Source: Strigops habroptila
Taxonomy: Eukaryota; Chordata; Aves; Psittaciformes; Psittacidae
Direction of reading: 5' to 3'
Assembly: GCF_004027225.2 (NCBI RefSeq)
Contig: NC_044297.2
Coordinates: 161,569 to 225,568, forward strand
Length of the DNA: 64,000 bases
Made by a program: the position numbers and the translations under genes. A model generated the notes under the pieces. It ran no database searches and was not told the DNA's origin. It saw only the letters and a program-made list of their open reading frames with translations. Shown one piece after another: positions 34,510 through 62,286 of this stretch. The first letter of the stretch is position 1, and every line of letters begins with the position of its first letter.

Positions 34510-34740
34510 ATCATAGAATCATAGAATAGGGTTGGAAAAGACCTTAAGATCATCTAGTTCCAACCCGCCTGCCATGTGCAGGGACACCTTGCACTGAACC
34601 ATGTCACCCAAGACTCCATCCAACCTGGCCTTGAAAACTGCCAGGGATGGAGCATTCACAACTTCCTTGGGCAAACCATTCCAGTGCCTCACCACCCTCA
34701 CAGGAAAGAACTTCTTCCTTATATCTAACCTAAACTTTCC
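34510..34740 (-). mobile_element. CR1 LINE 3' end nested in the env fossil
   Basis: In reverse orientation it shows the terminal octamers ATCATAGAATCATAGAAT, then GGTTGGAAAAGACCTTAAG, CCAACCCGCCTGCCATG, GACACCTTGCACTGAACC and CCAGTGCCTCACCACCC. Env-like sequence resumes on its right side. The CR1 is therefore younger than the retroviral insertion. The 3' end is intact and the 5' end truncated. Confidence 0.95.
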
Positions 34741-36567
34741 ACCACAAATGATAGGTAGTAAGAATCAAGACATTCCATCTCTAACAGGAATGAAAGGAGA
34801 CATCATTTGGATAGGATGCCAAATTCAAAACAATACTGAATGCATGACAACAGTCTTACACATTGTAGCAAGCTATGTGAAGGGAGAGGGCGTTGTAAAC
34901 TATGCTCAAGGGAAAAACAATGTACACGTGCCCTTTCAAACATGAGTGCTGGCATACCTTTAAAAGATCTCGTCCAATGTTTATAATGTCTCCTCACATC
35001 TGTAACATCGGCCTCTACTTAGTCAAAAACACAGGTCCACAGCAAATGTTATTTAATTCATTATGGTCCCTCAAACGAGTGGAATTGTCAATGCAAATTA
35101 ACGCTTCTGCAATCCAATCAGCTCGTTCACCATTTTTGGGAACTTCTTATGCAGGATGGACAACCTTTTCTCAAAAGCAAGCAAAAAGAGATGCGACTGG
35201 TATTTTGGGAACAGGACTTGGAGTTCTAAATAGTATAGACTCTGAGGTATTTAACACATTAACCACAATAACCAATGATTTGAGCAAATTGAGACATCCT
35301 CTACGATATTCCCTTTTGGCTCTGGGAACTAACCAATGGCTTCTATCAGATAAATTACCTCAATGGGGAAAAAAGAATAAAAAAGACCATCAGGTGATCA
35401 TAGACACACTTGGTGTACTCCAAAACAATGTTTCTCTAGCTCTCAGTTGTATCCAGGCTCAACAATGGATGCAATCAGCTGCAGCTGAGAAGGTGAAGAA
35501 GGTACCTTACCTACTGAGATCTGAAAGTGATCTGGGATAACACAATTGAATTTGAAAAGAAATTCCAATACTGGTGGTATTTAGCCAGTTCTAGCTATGA
35601 CCCGATTGACAGCACAGCCACAGCTTTTGTTTTGACTCTACGCAATGCTTCAGTATGTACCATACACCCAGTCATTGAGTTAGGATTAAAACATAACAGG
35701 ACTATATCCCCTGGAGCAGACAGTATTGGCCTGGAAGGATGGAAATACGTGGCAAACTACTGGTGTTGAGGCATACGTTTTGCAAGAGCAACACTGGTTC
35801 ATTTGCTATAGTAATACCATGAGAGCTCAAGACATTTGTCTTGATGCTGAACAGAACATCTGCCATTTTGAAATACATTCACATGACAACTCAGAAACTG
35901 TACTCGTGTGCACTGGAAAAGGATGTGCCTGCATGAGAACTTCTTATGACTTTAGATGCGTGGATAACCTTACTGTAGATACAAGTAACCATTCTAATAC
36001 TTGTGTTTGTAATTTTGTTGAGATTATAGGATGTGATTTTACTTATTCAGCTCCTGTTGCATCTTATCAGTTGCTACAATCTAACTACACACTGATCCAA
36101 GACCTGCTGCCTACCCCCATTGGAATGAGTTTCACCTTGATAAGAAAACTGTTACAACATGAACACCTGAGACAATTGCTGAAGCAAGCTCAAGGAAATG
36201 GACAAAAAACTTTGATTACTGACCATCATGATGTGGAATGGGTCAAGAAAGAGAACATTGATGGTGGAACACTCTTTTTGGATGGTCACCAACAGCTATG
36301 GAACTCTAAACAGTACACTTCATCCTGTTGTTTTATTGATACTAACCCTTCTGCTTTTTAACCTGGTGATCACAATATATGCAAAAATCTGGAGTATGAT
36401 GAAGCAATTATCCTACTTGCTGTCTCTATTTAAAATGCACACATTTGACATTCCCAATATATATGCACGTGATACTCCATGTAACATTAACACCTAAATG
36501 CCCTCATGTGAAACTTGAGTGACTATAGTCATGGGGTAGGCTATGTGGGAAAACCACTTGGGGAGAG

Positions 36568-37330
36568 GAGGGGAAATTGAAGAAAACTGGGGTCTAACAG
36601 AAGTTGTAGTACTATAGAGACCTTTTTAGGGTAAAATACAGTTGCCACTTCCAGGACATTGGCACGCATGGAATCTACTCCACCACAGTTCCCTGGGCAA
36701 CACAACTTGCTATCCTAGAGGAGCAATAAAGGGTGGAGCGGAGTGGAGACACCACGGCCAGGCCCTGTTGTACTCACTGCAGGATTTGGAATTTGATGGT
36801 GCAGCTGATGAGCTGCATAACAGCTGTAAAAGGGGAAATGTAAGAGATGACCACTGCTGAGCCAGCAACTGTGGTGAAATCACTTTCCTTACGTGAACCT
36901 TACTTATTATAATCTCATTATAATATTAACACACACCTCCATCCCAAAGTTACCCTCCTCCAGTGTACGACCACCCATCACTGAGCTTTATATTTTTTAT
37001 TGGCTATATCTTTAAATAAGAAGAGAGAAAATTTTTCACCAATCAATAAGAATGTATGACTGGAGTCACTCAAGCTCCACCTGAGAGGAAAGAACAGTAT
37101 AAAAGTGAATGAGAGAGGAGGAGAGATACGGAAGACTCCATCCTAACTTCTGGGATCAGTCAATGGGCTGACCCTGTCTTCTTCCCCATAGGAGCACCTG
37201 TTGGATAAGAACTTGATCTTACGTGCACCCCCTAACTAACTCACAGCAGCTGTGATTATAGTTGGGTTGTTTATAGCTTCAAGCTTGTTTTTGCAGACAG
37301 TCCCTATCACCAGCAATCATAAATCTTAAT
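36568..37330 (+). mobile_element. Probable 3' LTR of the env-bearing retrovirus
   Basis: This block begins just after a polypurine tract. It contains an AAGCTCCACC block shared with the 9.1 kb fragment, a TATA box (AGTATAAAAGTG), and downstream a GATGGGCTG-like, CTTCTTCCCCATAGG region. The right boundary is approximate because the second LTR needed to define it is missing. Confidence 0.6.
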
Positions 37331-37890
37331 TTGTCAGGATTTGATTTTAATAGAGTGTTATTCCATAAACTGTCAGCGTTGGTCCTTCGTGGGCACAAGC
37401 AGCTGCCGGCAGCAGGTAACACATTCGAGTAAAGCGGGCAGAGCTGCTGAGGGGTCCCCCTGATGCTGTTGGCATGTTTCCCTGAACAAATCAGTTGAAT
37501 CTTCCTCCGATCCAGCAGCAGATCAGTGAAGGGTGTCTATAACGAGATGCTGACAGACTGGTCGGGCACAAGGGTGTCAGCTTTCCTGGGGCACTGATGG
37601 ACAGATCAAGTGCTAGGGGCTGAAAAAATCTTCCCTTTTCACATGACACCCTCTTTGTCCGCTCTCCTTCTTCCTGCCTTTTTCCCCGTGTGACCCCCAG
37701 CCTGGAGCTTGAGCACCATAATATAGGAGGTGTAGAAAGGAGGGGTCTCCTGTGATGCCACTGAGATACGGAGGGAGAAGGAGAAAACAGCGGGGGGGTC
37801 GAGAATGTGCCCTCATCTCTCTGCCCCTGTACTTGAAGGTCTTCCCCTACACTGACCCAGTGCAACACCCACAGACTTTCCCCCGCGTTC
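37331..37890. other. Intergenic, no gene recognised
   Basis: This stretch leads from the LTR into a GC-rich tandem repeat. No exon is recognised. The open frames on both strands are short and without motifs. Confidence 0.4.
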
Positions 37891-37894
37891 CGTC

Positions 37895-38105
37895 ATCGCA
37901 GCGCGGAACCGCTTCGCCTGCGCCGCCTCCTCGCAGCGCGGAACCGCTTCTCCTGCGCCGCCTCGTCGCAGCGCGGAACCGCTTCCCCTGCGCCGCCTCA
38001 TTGCAGAACGGAACCGCTTCGCCTGCGCCGCCTCATCGCAGCGCGGAACCGCTTCCCCTGCGCCGCCTCATTGCAGAACGGAACCGCTTCCCGTCGCTTC
38101 CTCCT
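37895..38105 (+). repeat. 35 bp GC-rich tandem repeat, six units
   Basis: The unit GCGCGGAACCGCTTC plus CCTGCGCCGCCTCATC and CA recurs exactly every 35 bp: the GCGCGG or GAACGG landmark falls at 37901, 37936, 37971, 38006, 38041 and 38076. Two sub-variants, GCAGCGCGG and GCAGAACGG, occur at units 1, 2, 3, 5 and units 4, 6. The near-perfect period suggests recent expansion. The unit is CpG-dense. Confidence 0.95.
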
Positions 38106-38204
38106 TTCAACACAGGACAACTTCCCCCGGGGTCCAGGACCAGCTCCTGCCTGTGCTCCACCACTGCAGCCGCCACAGAGCGCATCCGAAAAGGAAACCC
38201 GCCC

Positions 38205-38450
38205 CCTTGGGCTCCTGGAAAAAATGTGCCAGGACAGAAAGCTGTTGCTGGACCTCACCTTCCCCTGGCAAGCACTTCGACAATCCGAATACTGAGGCTT
38301 TGTGCTTTCAGACATTGAATGGTCTTTCAAGCTCTGTTGCGCCTCCCAGAGCCTAGCTCCCAAACTGAAACGTCCAGCCCCTGCTCTCACAGCAAAGGTG
38401 CCAGGACAGAAAGCTAGTGCTGGGCATCATCTTCCCTGTGCGAGCACCCT
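38205..38450 (+). repeat. Scraps of the ~190 bp satellite
   Basis: GTGCCAGGACAGAAAGCTGT at 38225 and GTGCCAGGACAGAAAGCTAG at 38397, with CCAGCCCCTGCTCTCACAGC between them, match the satellite of 1-1.9 kb. The repeats are interrupted by unrelated sequence and by the CR1s that follow. Confidence 0.75.
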
Positions 38451-38454
38451 GAAC

Positions 38455-39440
38455 TTTGCTAAAGCCTGTTGACTGGTCACAGCAGACGACGAGAAGGCTG
38501 AGCGACTCAACAGCTTTTTTGCCTCGGTCTTCACACACCTTTTCCCACACGTCTCACAAGGCTGGGGTAGCAAAGTCCCTCCCCCTGTAAGAGAAGATCA
38601 GGTTTGAGACCATGTGAGGAACCTGAACATGCCTGCACCTATGAGACCTGACAAGATACATGCCAGGGTCCACAGGGAATTGGCTGATGTAGTTGTGAAG
38701 TGACTGTGTGCGCTATTTGAAAAGTCCTGGCGGTCAGGTGAAGCCCATTGTGGCTGGAAAAAGGAAACCTGGCACCCCTTGTAAAAAGGGTTGAAATCAG
38801 GAGCCTGGGAACAGCTGACCTGTCAGCCTCACCTCTGTGCTTGGGAAGATCATGGAACAGATCCTCCTAGAAGCTATACTAAGGCACATGGAGGACAGGG
38901 AGGTGATTCAGGACAGTCAGCATCACCAAGGGCAATTCTTGCCTGACCAAATTAGTGGCCTTCTATGACAGAGTGACTACATCAGAGGACAAGGGAAGAG
39001 CTATGGATATCATCTATCTGGACTTCTGTAAGGCCTTTGACGCAAAATAGCCTCCTCTCTAAATTGGAGAGGTACAGATTTGATGGACGGACTATTTGGT
39101 GGATAAGGAATTGGCTGGACGGCCATGGACTCCAGAGGGTAGTTGTCAACCGGCTCGACGTCCAGATGGAAATCAGTGTTGAGTAGTATCCCTCAGGGGT
39201 TCTGTATTGGGACCAGCACTGCTTAATATCTCCACAGTGGGATCACTTGCACTCTCAGGACATTTGCAGATGGCACCAAGCTGAGTGGTGCGGCTGACAC
39301 TCCTGAGGGACAGGACGCCATCCAGAAGGACCTGGACAAGCTCACTTGGGAACCTCATGAGGTTCAGCAAGGCCAAGTGCAAGGTGCTGCATTTGGGTCA
39401 GGGCACTCCCCCTGGTGGTGCCAGAATTTAGGAATACTGA
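38455..39440 (+). mobile_element. CR1 LINE, internal ORF2 fragment, first of two
   Basis: The plus strand follows CR1 ORF2: GAGAAGGCTGAGCGACTCAA (the KAE-LN motif), CCTCGGTCTTCACACACC, GATCATGGAACAGATCCTCC, TGCCTGACCAAATTAGTGGC, CATCTATCTGGACTTCTG and GACGCAAAATAG (degraded), then CTCAGGGGTTCTGTATTGGG and GGTGCTGCATTTGGGTCAGG. Frameshifts and stops are frequent, so it is inactive. It breaks off near 39440, where an earlier part of the same frame starts again. Confidence 0.9.
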
Positions 39441-40447
39441 TGGGGAAAGTGATGCTCCAATTGACTGGATGGTCTCATGCAGAGAGTTACGGTCAGCACC
39501 TCAATGTCCACCTGCAGAGCGGTGACGAGTGGTCCCTCAGGGATCAGCGTTGGGACCGATCCTGTTCAACATCTTTGCTGGTGACACGGACAGCAGGATC
39601 GAGCACCCTCAGCGAGTTTGCTGATGACACTGAGCTGTGTGGTGCCGTGACACGCTGGAGGGAAGGGATGGGAGCCAAAGCGACGTGGACAGGCTGGAGA
39701 GGTGGGACATCTCCAGGTTGAACTTAAGAGATTCAACAAGGCCAAGTGCGCGATCCTGCCCCTGGGTCAGGGCAGTCCTGGGCACAGCTACAGGTTGGGC
39801 AGAGAAGTGATTCAGAGCAGCCTGAGAAGGACTTGGGGGAGTTGGGTGAGGAGAAGCTCCCCATGACCCAGCTTCTGTGTGTGCTTGGCTGCACCCCCAG
39901 AGCGTGAGCAGCAGCTCAGGGAGGGGATCCTGCCCCTCTGCTGTGCTCTGGGGAGAACCCCCCTGCAGCACCGTGTGCAGGGCTGGTGTCCCCAACATAA
40001 GGACATGGAGCTGTTGGAGCGAGGCCAGAGGAGGCCGCGAGGATGAGCAGGGGCTGGAGCAGCTCCCGTATGGAGCCAGGCTGAGAACATTGGGGCTGTT
40101 GAGCCTGGAGAAGAGAAGCTGCGTGGAGACCTCAGAGCAGCTTCCAGGGTCTGAAGGGGGCTACAAGGATGCTGGAGAGGGACCTTCATCAGGGACTGGA
40201 GCGATAGGACAAGGGGTGATGGGTTCAAACTGAAACAGGGGAAGTTCAGGTTGGAGATAAGGCAGAAGTTGTTCCCTGTGAGGGTGCTGAGGGGCTGGCA
40301 CAGGGTGCCCAGAGAAGCTGTGGCTGCCCCATCCCTGGCAGTGTTCAAGGCCAGGTTGGACAGAGCGGCTTGGAGCAACCTGCTCTAGTGAAGGTGTCCC
40401 TGCCCATAGGGACCTTTAAAGGTCCAACCCAAACCATTTTTGGGCTC
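39441..40447 (+). mobile_element. CR1 LINE, second copy with 3' end
   Basis: Sequence from CTCAATGTCCACCTGCAGAG onward repeats CR1 territory already present in the first copy (CCTCAGGGATCAGCGTTGGG, TTTGCTGATGACACTGAGC, CCTGGGTCAGGGCAGTCC). It then runs to the 3' end with GCACAGGGTGCCCAGAGAAG, CAAGGCCAGGTTGGACAGAG and GGTCCAACCCAAACCATTTT. The terminal octamer is degraded. It differs clearly from the first copy in the shared part. Confidence 0.85.
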
Positions 40448-41240
40448 TCTGGAGAGCTCAGGTGCACATTGCCCACCCACCTCAGGCTCCTCCACAGAAG
40501 CTGCCAGGACAGAAAGCTGCAGCTGACCCTCACCAGGCCCGGTGCTCACTTGGACACCTCACCCTCATTTAAACCAAAGCCCAGCTCCAAACAGACCCCA
40601 CTGTGCAATGCAGTAATGCAGCTCTGGGTGGAGGCAGCAGGGTGCAGCTCCCAGCACAGGCAGAGTGCTGCTGCAGGCACTGCACTCTGGTGCAGCCCAT
40701 GGGGTGCTGGAGTCTACTCCCAACCCAACCGCTCTCAAACTGGAAGCACCAGGATGGTCCTAGAGCTGGGCACCCTTGACCTGGGAACCACTCCAAACCA
40801 GGAACCTGAACAGAGCTGGGCACCCTCAAACTCGATCCACTAAGATCGCACACACACAGACCTCCCCCCCAGTTGCACTGTTGAAACTGGGAGCAGTGGC
40901 ATTCTCCATTCCAAAGCAAGCCCAGGCCAGCAGTCCCCTATGCCTCCTGTTGACACTGATCCACAGGGCACTCCAGGTGGGGGGCACCATCCCACCATGC
41001 CCACAGGGTGTGCAGCAGCCCCGCAGCTGCAGCGCAGCCCTGGCAGTCCAAGAAGGGGAGTCCCTTCCCTATTTGCACCACTGAGGCCCCCAGGGAGCAC
41101 ATCTGTGCCGGGACCAGCTCCCTGCATCTGTTCACTCCAGACCCTACTGAAGACCACACTGTGGGTGTCTTCATGCCTCCCCCAGCATTCCCTCCTCCAC
41201 CAGCCCCACACTCCACGCACCCCAGCAAGGAGGAGAGAAG
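40448..41240. other. Intergenic, satellite scrap then no recognised gene
   Basis: GCTGCCAGGACAGAAAGCTG at 40500 is a further scrap of the ~190 bp satellite. After that, nothing is recognised up to the 3' end of PPIA. Confidence 0.5.
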
Positions 41241-41263
41241 GGCACCACTGTGGTTTAACTCGT

Positions 41264-41269
41264 TTTATT
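41264..41269 (-). terminator. PPIA: PPIA polyadenylation signal AATAAA
   Basis: TTTATT on the plus strand is AATAAA for PPIA, about 165 bases downstream of its stop codon. It defines a short 3' untranslated region. Confidence 0.85.
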
Positions 41270-41432
41270 TAGACTCAGAAAGGTAACTGCAACTCAGCTG
41301 GACCGTGCACACATGGGGCTGAGACCCAGTAGAAACGCAGCAGTAAGTCAGGAGCGGGGTGGGACGGGGTGAGCTGCAGCAGGGAACAGCATCCAGGCTG
41401 CCGAAGGAATGGTCAGTTGTTAAGAGGAAGGT

Positions 41433-43254
<1,822 letters not shown>

Positions 43255-43448
43255 TGCGGGGCTGAGCGAGGCGGCGACGGCAGCGACTCGGGCAGCGGGC
43301 GCGGCGTAGCGCAGCAGAAGGAGCGCAGCTCTCCGCCGCCCCTTATATAGGGCCGGGGAGCGCCCGCCCCCACCGCGGCGCCAGCCAATAGCCGCTGGCG
43401 CTGTGGCAGAGCGGCGGGGCGGGTGGCTAATCAGTGATGGCGCGTTTG

Positions 43449-43467
43449 AAATGGGGGGGGGGGGGGG
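43449..43467 (+). repeat. Guanine homopolymer run
   Basis: About 17 uninterrupted G bases, followed by C and GGGGG, lie between the PPIA promoter and the ZMIZ2 3' end. The length is prone to sequencing and polymerase slippage error. Confidence 0.85.
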
Positions 43468-43852
43468 GCGGGGGACGCGCGGGTCCGCGGCGGGGCAGGG
43501 CGGGGCGCGCATGCGCAGTGCATGCGGGATGGGGGCTGTGGGGCCGCGGTGGGGCTGAGGGGCGCCGGGCGGGAGCCCTGGGGCAAGGGTGGTGGGGCTG
43601 CGGCGGGCGGCAGCTGCGGGCTCCATTCCAGGCGGCCTGTCCCGGGACGGGCCCCGCTTCGGCTCGGAGGAACCCCCGAGCCCCCCCGCAATGACCGCTG
43701 TGGTGGGCACGGGACACGACCCAGCCTCCCATCAGCACCCCCGGCCCAGGAGAGATGTGGGGCAGCCCCACGGCAGGGTGACAGGACGGAGGCGGCCGCG
43801 CGGGGCCGCTCCCTGCCCAGCGACACGCGTGAGCCCCGCCGAAACGAAATCC

Positions 43853-43858
43853 TTTAAT
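43853..43858 (-). terminator. ZMIZ2: ZMIZ2 polyadenylation signal ATTAAA
   Basis: TTTAAT on the plus strand is ATTAAA for ZMIZ2. It lies about 385 bases past its stop codon and about 500 bases upstream of the PPIA TATA box. Confidence 0.6.
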
Positions 43859-44242
43859 AGGCAGCGATACGGAGACGGTACAAGGAGCGCGGCGGCGGAG
43901 GGGGGCGCGGGGCAGCTGGGGGGCCGAGCCCCGCGCACCGCACCCCCCGCCGGGGCGTATGTTACAAGGGGAAGCAGCGTATGCACATTTATACAGGGGC
44001 GCGGGCCGGCCCCGCACGACGCGCTTGCCTTTAAATACGGGGGAGGGGGGCAGTAGTGTTTCTACACTATGTACAGCCTTGTGCTTCTGGCAGGGCTGAG
44101 CCCGTCCCTCCGTCCATCCCATCACATCCCTCCCAGGGAAGCCCCCTTCTTAGGGGGCGTCCTGGCTCTGCGGCAGGCAGGGGCACACCAGTGCTGTTCC
44201 CCCCAGTCCCATGACAGGGGGCTGGCAGGGGGTGAGGATGGG

Positions 44243-49265
<5,023 letters not shown>

Positions 49266-50760
49266 CAGCAGCGGGCGGGCGCAGGCAGGGTCTTCCGAGG
49301 CCGCGGCGGGCGCTGCGGGACGGTGTCACCGTCACAGGGGCTGCGGGGGACAGAGGGAACGGCGGGTGAGGGGCGGGAAGCCCGGAGCCCGCGTAACGCC
49401 CCCCCCTCCCCGGCACCTCCGGGACCTGGCGTCCTGCCCGGGGCTGGCACCGGGAGTCGCCAGCACGCGCCCCGCCCCGTAACACCCCCGTCGTCCCCGT
49501 CCCCCCCCCCCGTGCTAGTTTCCCCCCAAAAATCCCCGCGGGCACAGCCCCCCTGCGGCCGCCGCGGGCTTCCCCGCACGCTGCGGGCAGAGGAATCGGC
49601 GGGGACTCCTGAGGCGAGCCCCGGTGGATGAGGGGAAACGCGGCCTCCCCGGCATCGCCCCCCGCCCCCGGCCCGGCGCCGCCCGGGGTATTCCCAGCCC
49701 AGCCCGGCGGAGGTCACGCCGGCACTTTCGGTTCCTTCCCGGCCCCCGGGAGGTGCCACCCGCGCCGAGGCCGTGACAGCCTCCCTCCCGCCCTCCCCCC
49801 CGCGCCGCGGGCCCGGTGGTACCGGGACCTCCCCCGCCGTTGCCATGGCAACCGGCGCCCCCGGGCACGGCGGAGCGGGGGAGGGGAGCGCGGGGCCGTT
49901 TTCGGCCGCGGCGCGGGGCTGCGCGCAGGGACCCGCCCGGCGCTGCCCGTCCCCGCCCGGCGCTGCCCGCACTCACCGTCGCGAGCGGCCCAAAATGGCC
50001 TTTGGCGGCGCCGGGCGCGCGCGGCTGCGCGGAAGCTGCGCGGGATTTTCAGCCCGCGCGCGATCCCGGCTCCATGGCGATGGCGGCGGCGGCGGCGGCG
50101 GCGGCGCGGGGGGGGCGGGGCGGGGCCGAGCCGGGCCGAACCGAGCCGAACCGGGCCGGGCCGGGCGCGCGCCGCCGCCGCCGCGCACAATGGGGCCGCG
50201 AGCGCATCAGTATGCACGGCCCGCCCCGCGCAGCCCCGCCCTGCCAGGCGCGGGCAGCCGAGCGCCGAGCGGGGGGCCCCGCGCGCGTGACACTGGTTTG
50301 GGGGGGGAAGGGGGAGGAGGTCGAGCGTGAGCGGGTGCGGCAGCGCGCGGGGCGGAGCGCTCGTGGCACCGTGACAGACGGCTGCGACACCGGAGCGCGC
50401 CCGCGTGACACCCGCCCGAGGGCGCGCAGGGAGCGGGGTTCGCACACGCGTGTGCAACCAGCCGTGCCGTGCGGACGTGTGCGGCGCACAGCCTCCCCCC
50501 GCCCCCCCGACTCCCCGCACCCCCCGCCCGCCGCTGAAGGAGGCCCCCGCGGTTATGGGGGAGGCCGAACGCGAGCCCCGGGCCGGGGCCACCCCCCTTA
50601 CCCCCACCAGGGACCCCACCGGAGGCCGAGCGGCCGCAAGTGCTCGAGGCCGGGGCGCAGCAGATGGTGCTCCCCGGACGGGCACCCGCAGCACCCTGTC
50701 CCACTCCCGGCAGCGCTGACGGGGGCAAGTGCAACACCGGACCGGGGAAAACGGGAGGAG
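49266..50760 (-). promoter_or_regulatory. ZMIZ2: ZMIZ2 5' untranslated exons and CpG island promoter
   Basis: Coding exon 1 continues as untranslated sequence to an acceptor at 49312 (CCGTCCCGCAG on the minus strand). A first non-coding exon ends at 49977 with a GTGAGTG donor. The region to 50.76 kb is a CpG island with GGCGG runs and no TATA box, so a dispersed housekeeping-type start near 50.0-50.2 kb is likely. The overlapping long frames on both strands here are GC artefacts. It may include some OGDH 3' flank at its right edge. Confidence 0.7.
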
Positions 50761-51001
50761 GCTGGACCGCCGCGCCGGACGCCCCCGATGTGCTCTGGAG
50801 CGGCCACTCCGGGGAGAAGAGAGCCGAGGGTCCCACCCGCCACGGCTGCGCTAACGGCGGCCCCAGCACGAGCCAGACAAGGACGCCAGGCGCCAGCGTG
50901 GGGTTTTACAAGGTCTGTAGTTAAGGAGCAGGGGGGAGGCGAGTGAGGGACAGACAGATGGACAGACAGACGGGAGCATGCTGCCGCAGCCGGGCTGGCG
51001 C

Positions 51002-62286
<11,285 letters not shown>

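Larger units (their letters stand above)
34020..37330 (+). mobile_element. Endogenous retrovirus 3' part: broken env plus 3' LTR
   Basis: An env-like coding region runs from about 34.05 to 36.5 kb. It has a surface part rich in cysteines and N-glycosylation sites, and a transmembrane part with a heptad-type segment (LGVLQNNVSLALSCIQAQQ) and a C-terminal hydrophobic stretch. A purine-rich tract (GGGGAGAGGAGGGGAAA, near 36556) is followed by an LTR-like block at about 36.57-37.3 kb, with AGTATAAAAGTG near 37095 as TATA box. gag, pol and the 5' LTR are not present here. Env is broken in several places and is also split by a CR1 insertion. The genus is unresolved. The CR1 inside it and the decay suggest an old, fixed insertion. 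A related LTR piece lies at 9.1 kb. Confidence 0.8.

Noticed and set aside
37895-38105. Possible CRISPR-like array (35 bp regular spacing)
   Set aside because: The 35 bp units are contiguous tandem repeats without unique spacers, in a vertebrate genome.
49714-50946. Long open frames on both strands (up to 376 codons)
   Set aside because: They lie in a CpG island with very few AT-rich stop codons, overlap each other on both strands, and are dominated by Ala, Arg, Gly and Pro. No domain or conservation is visible.
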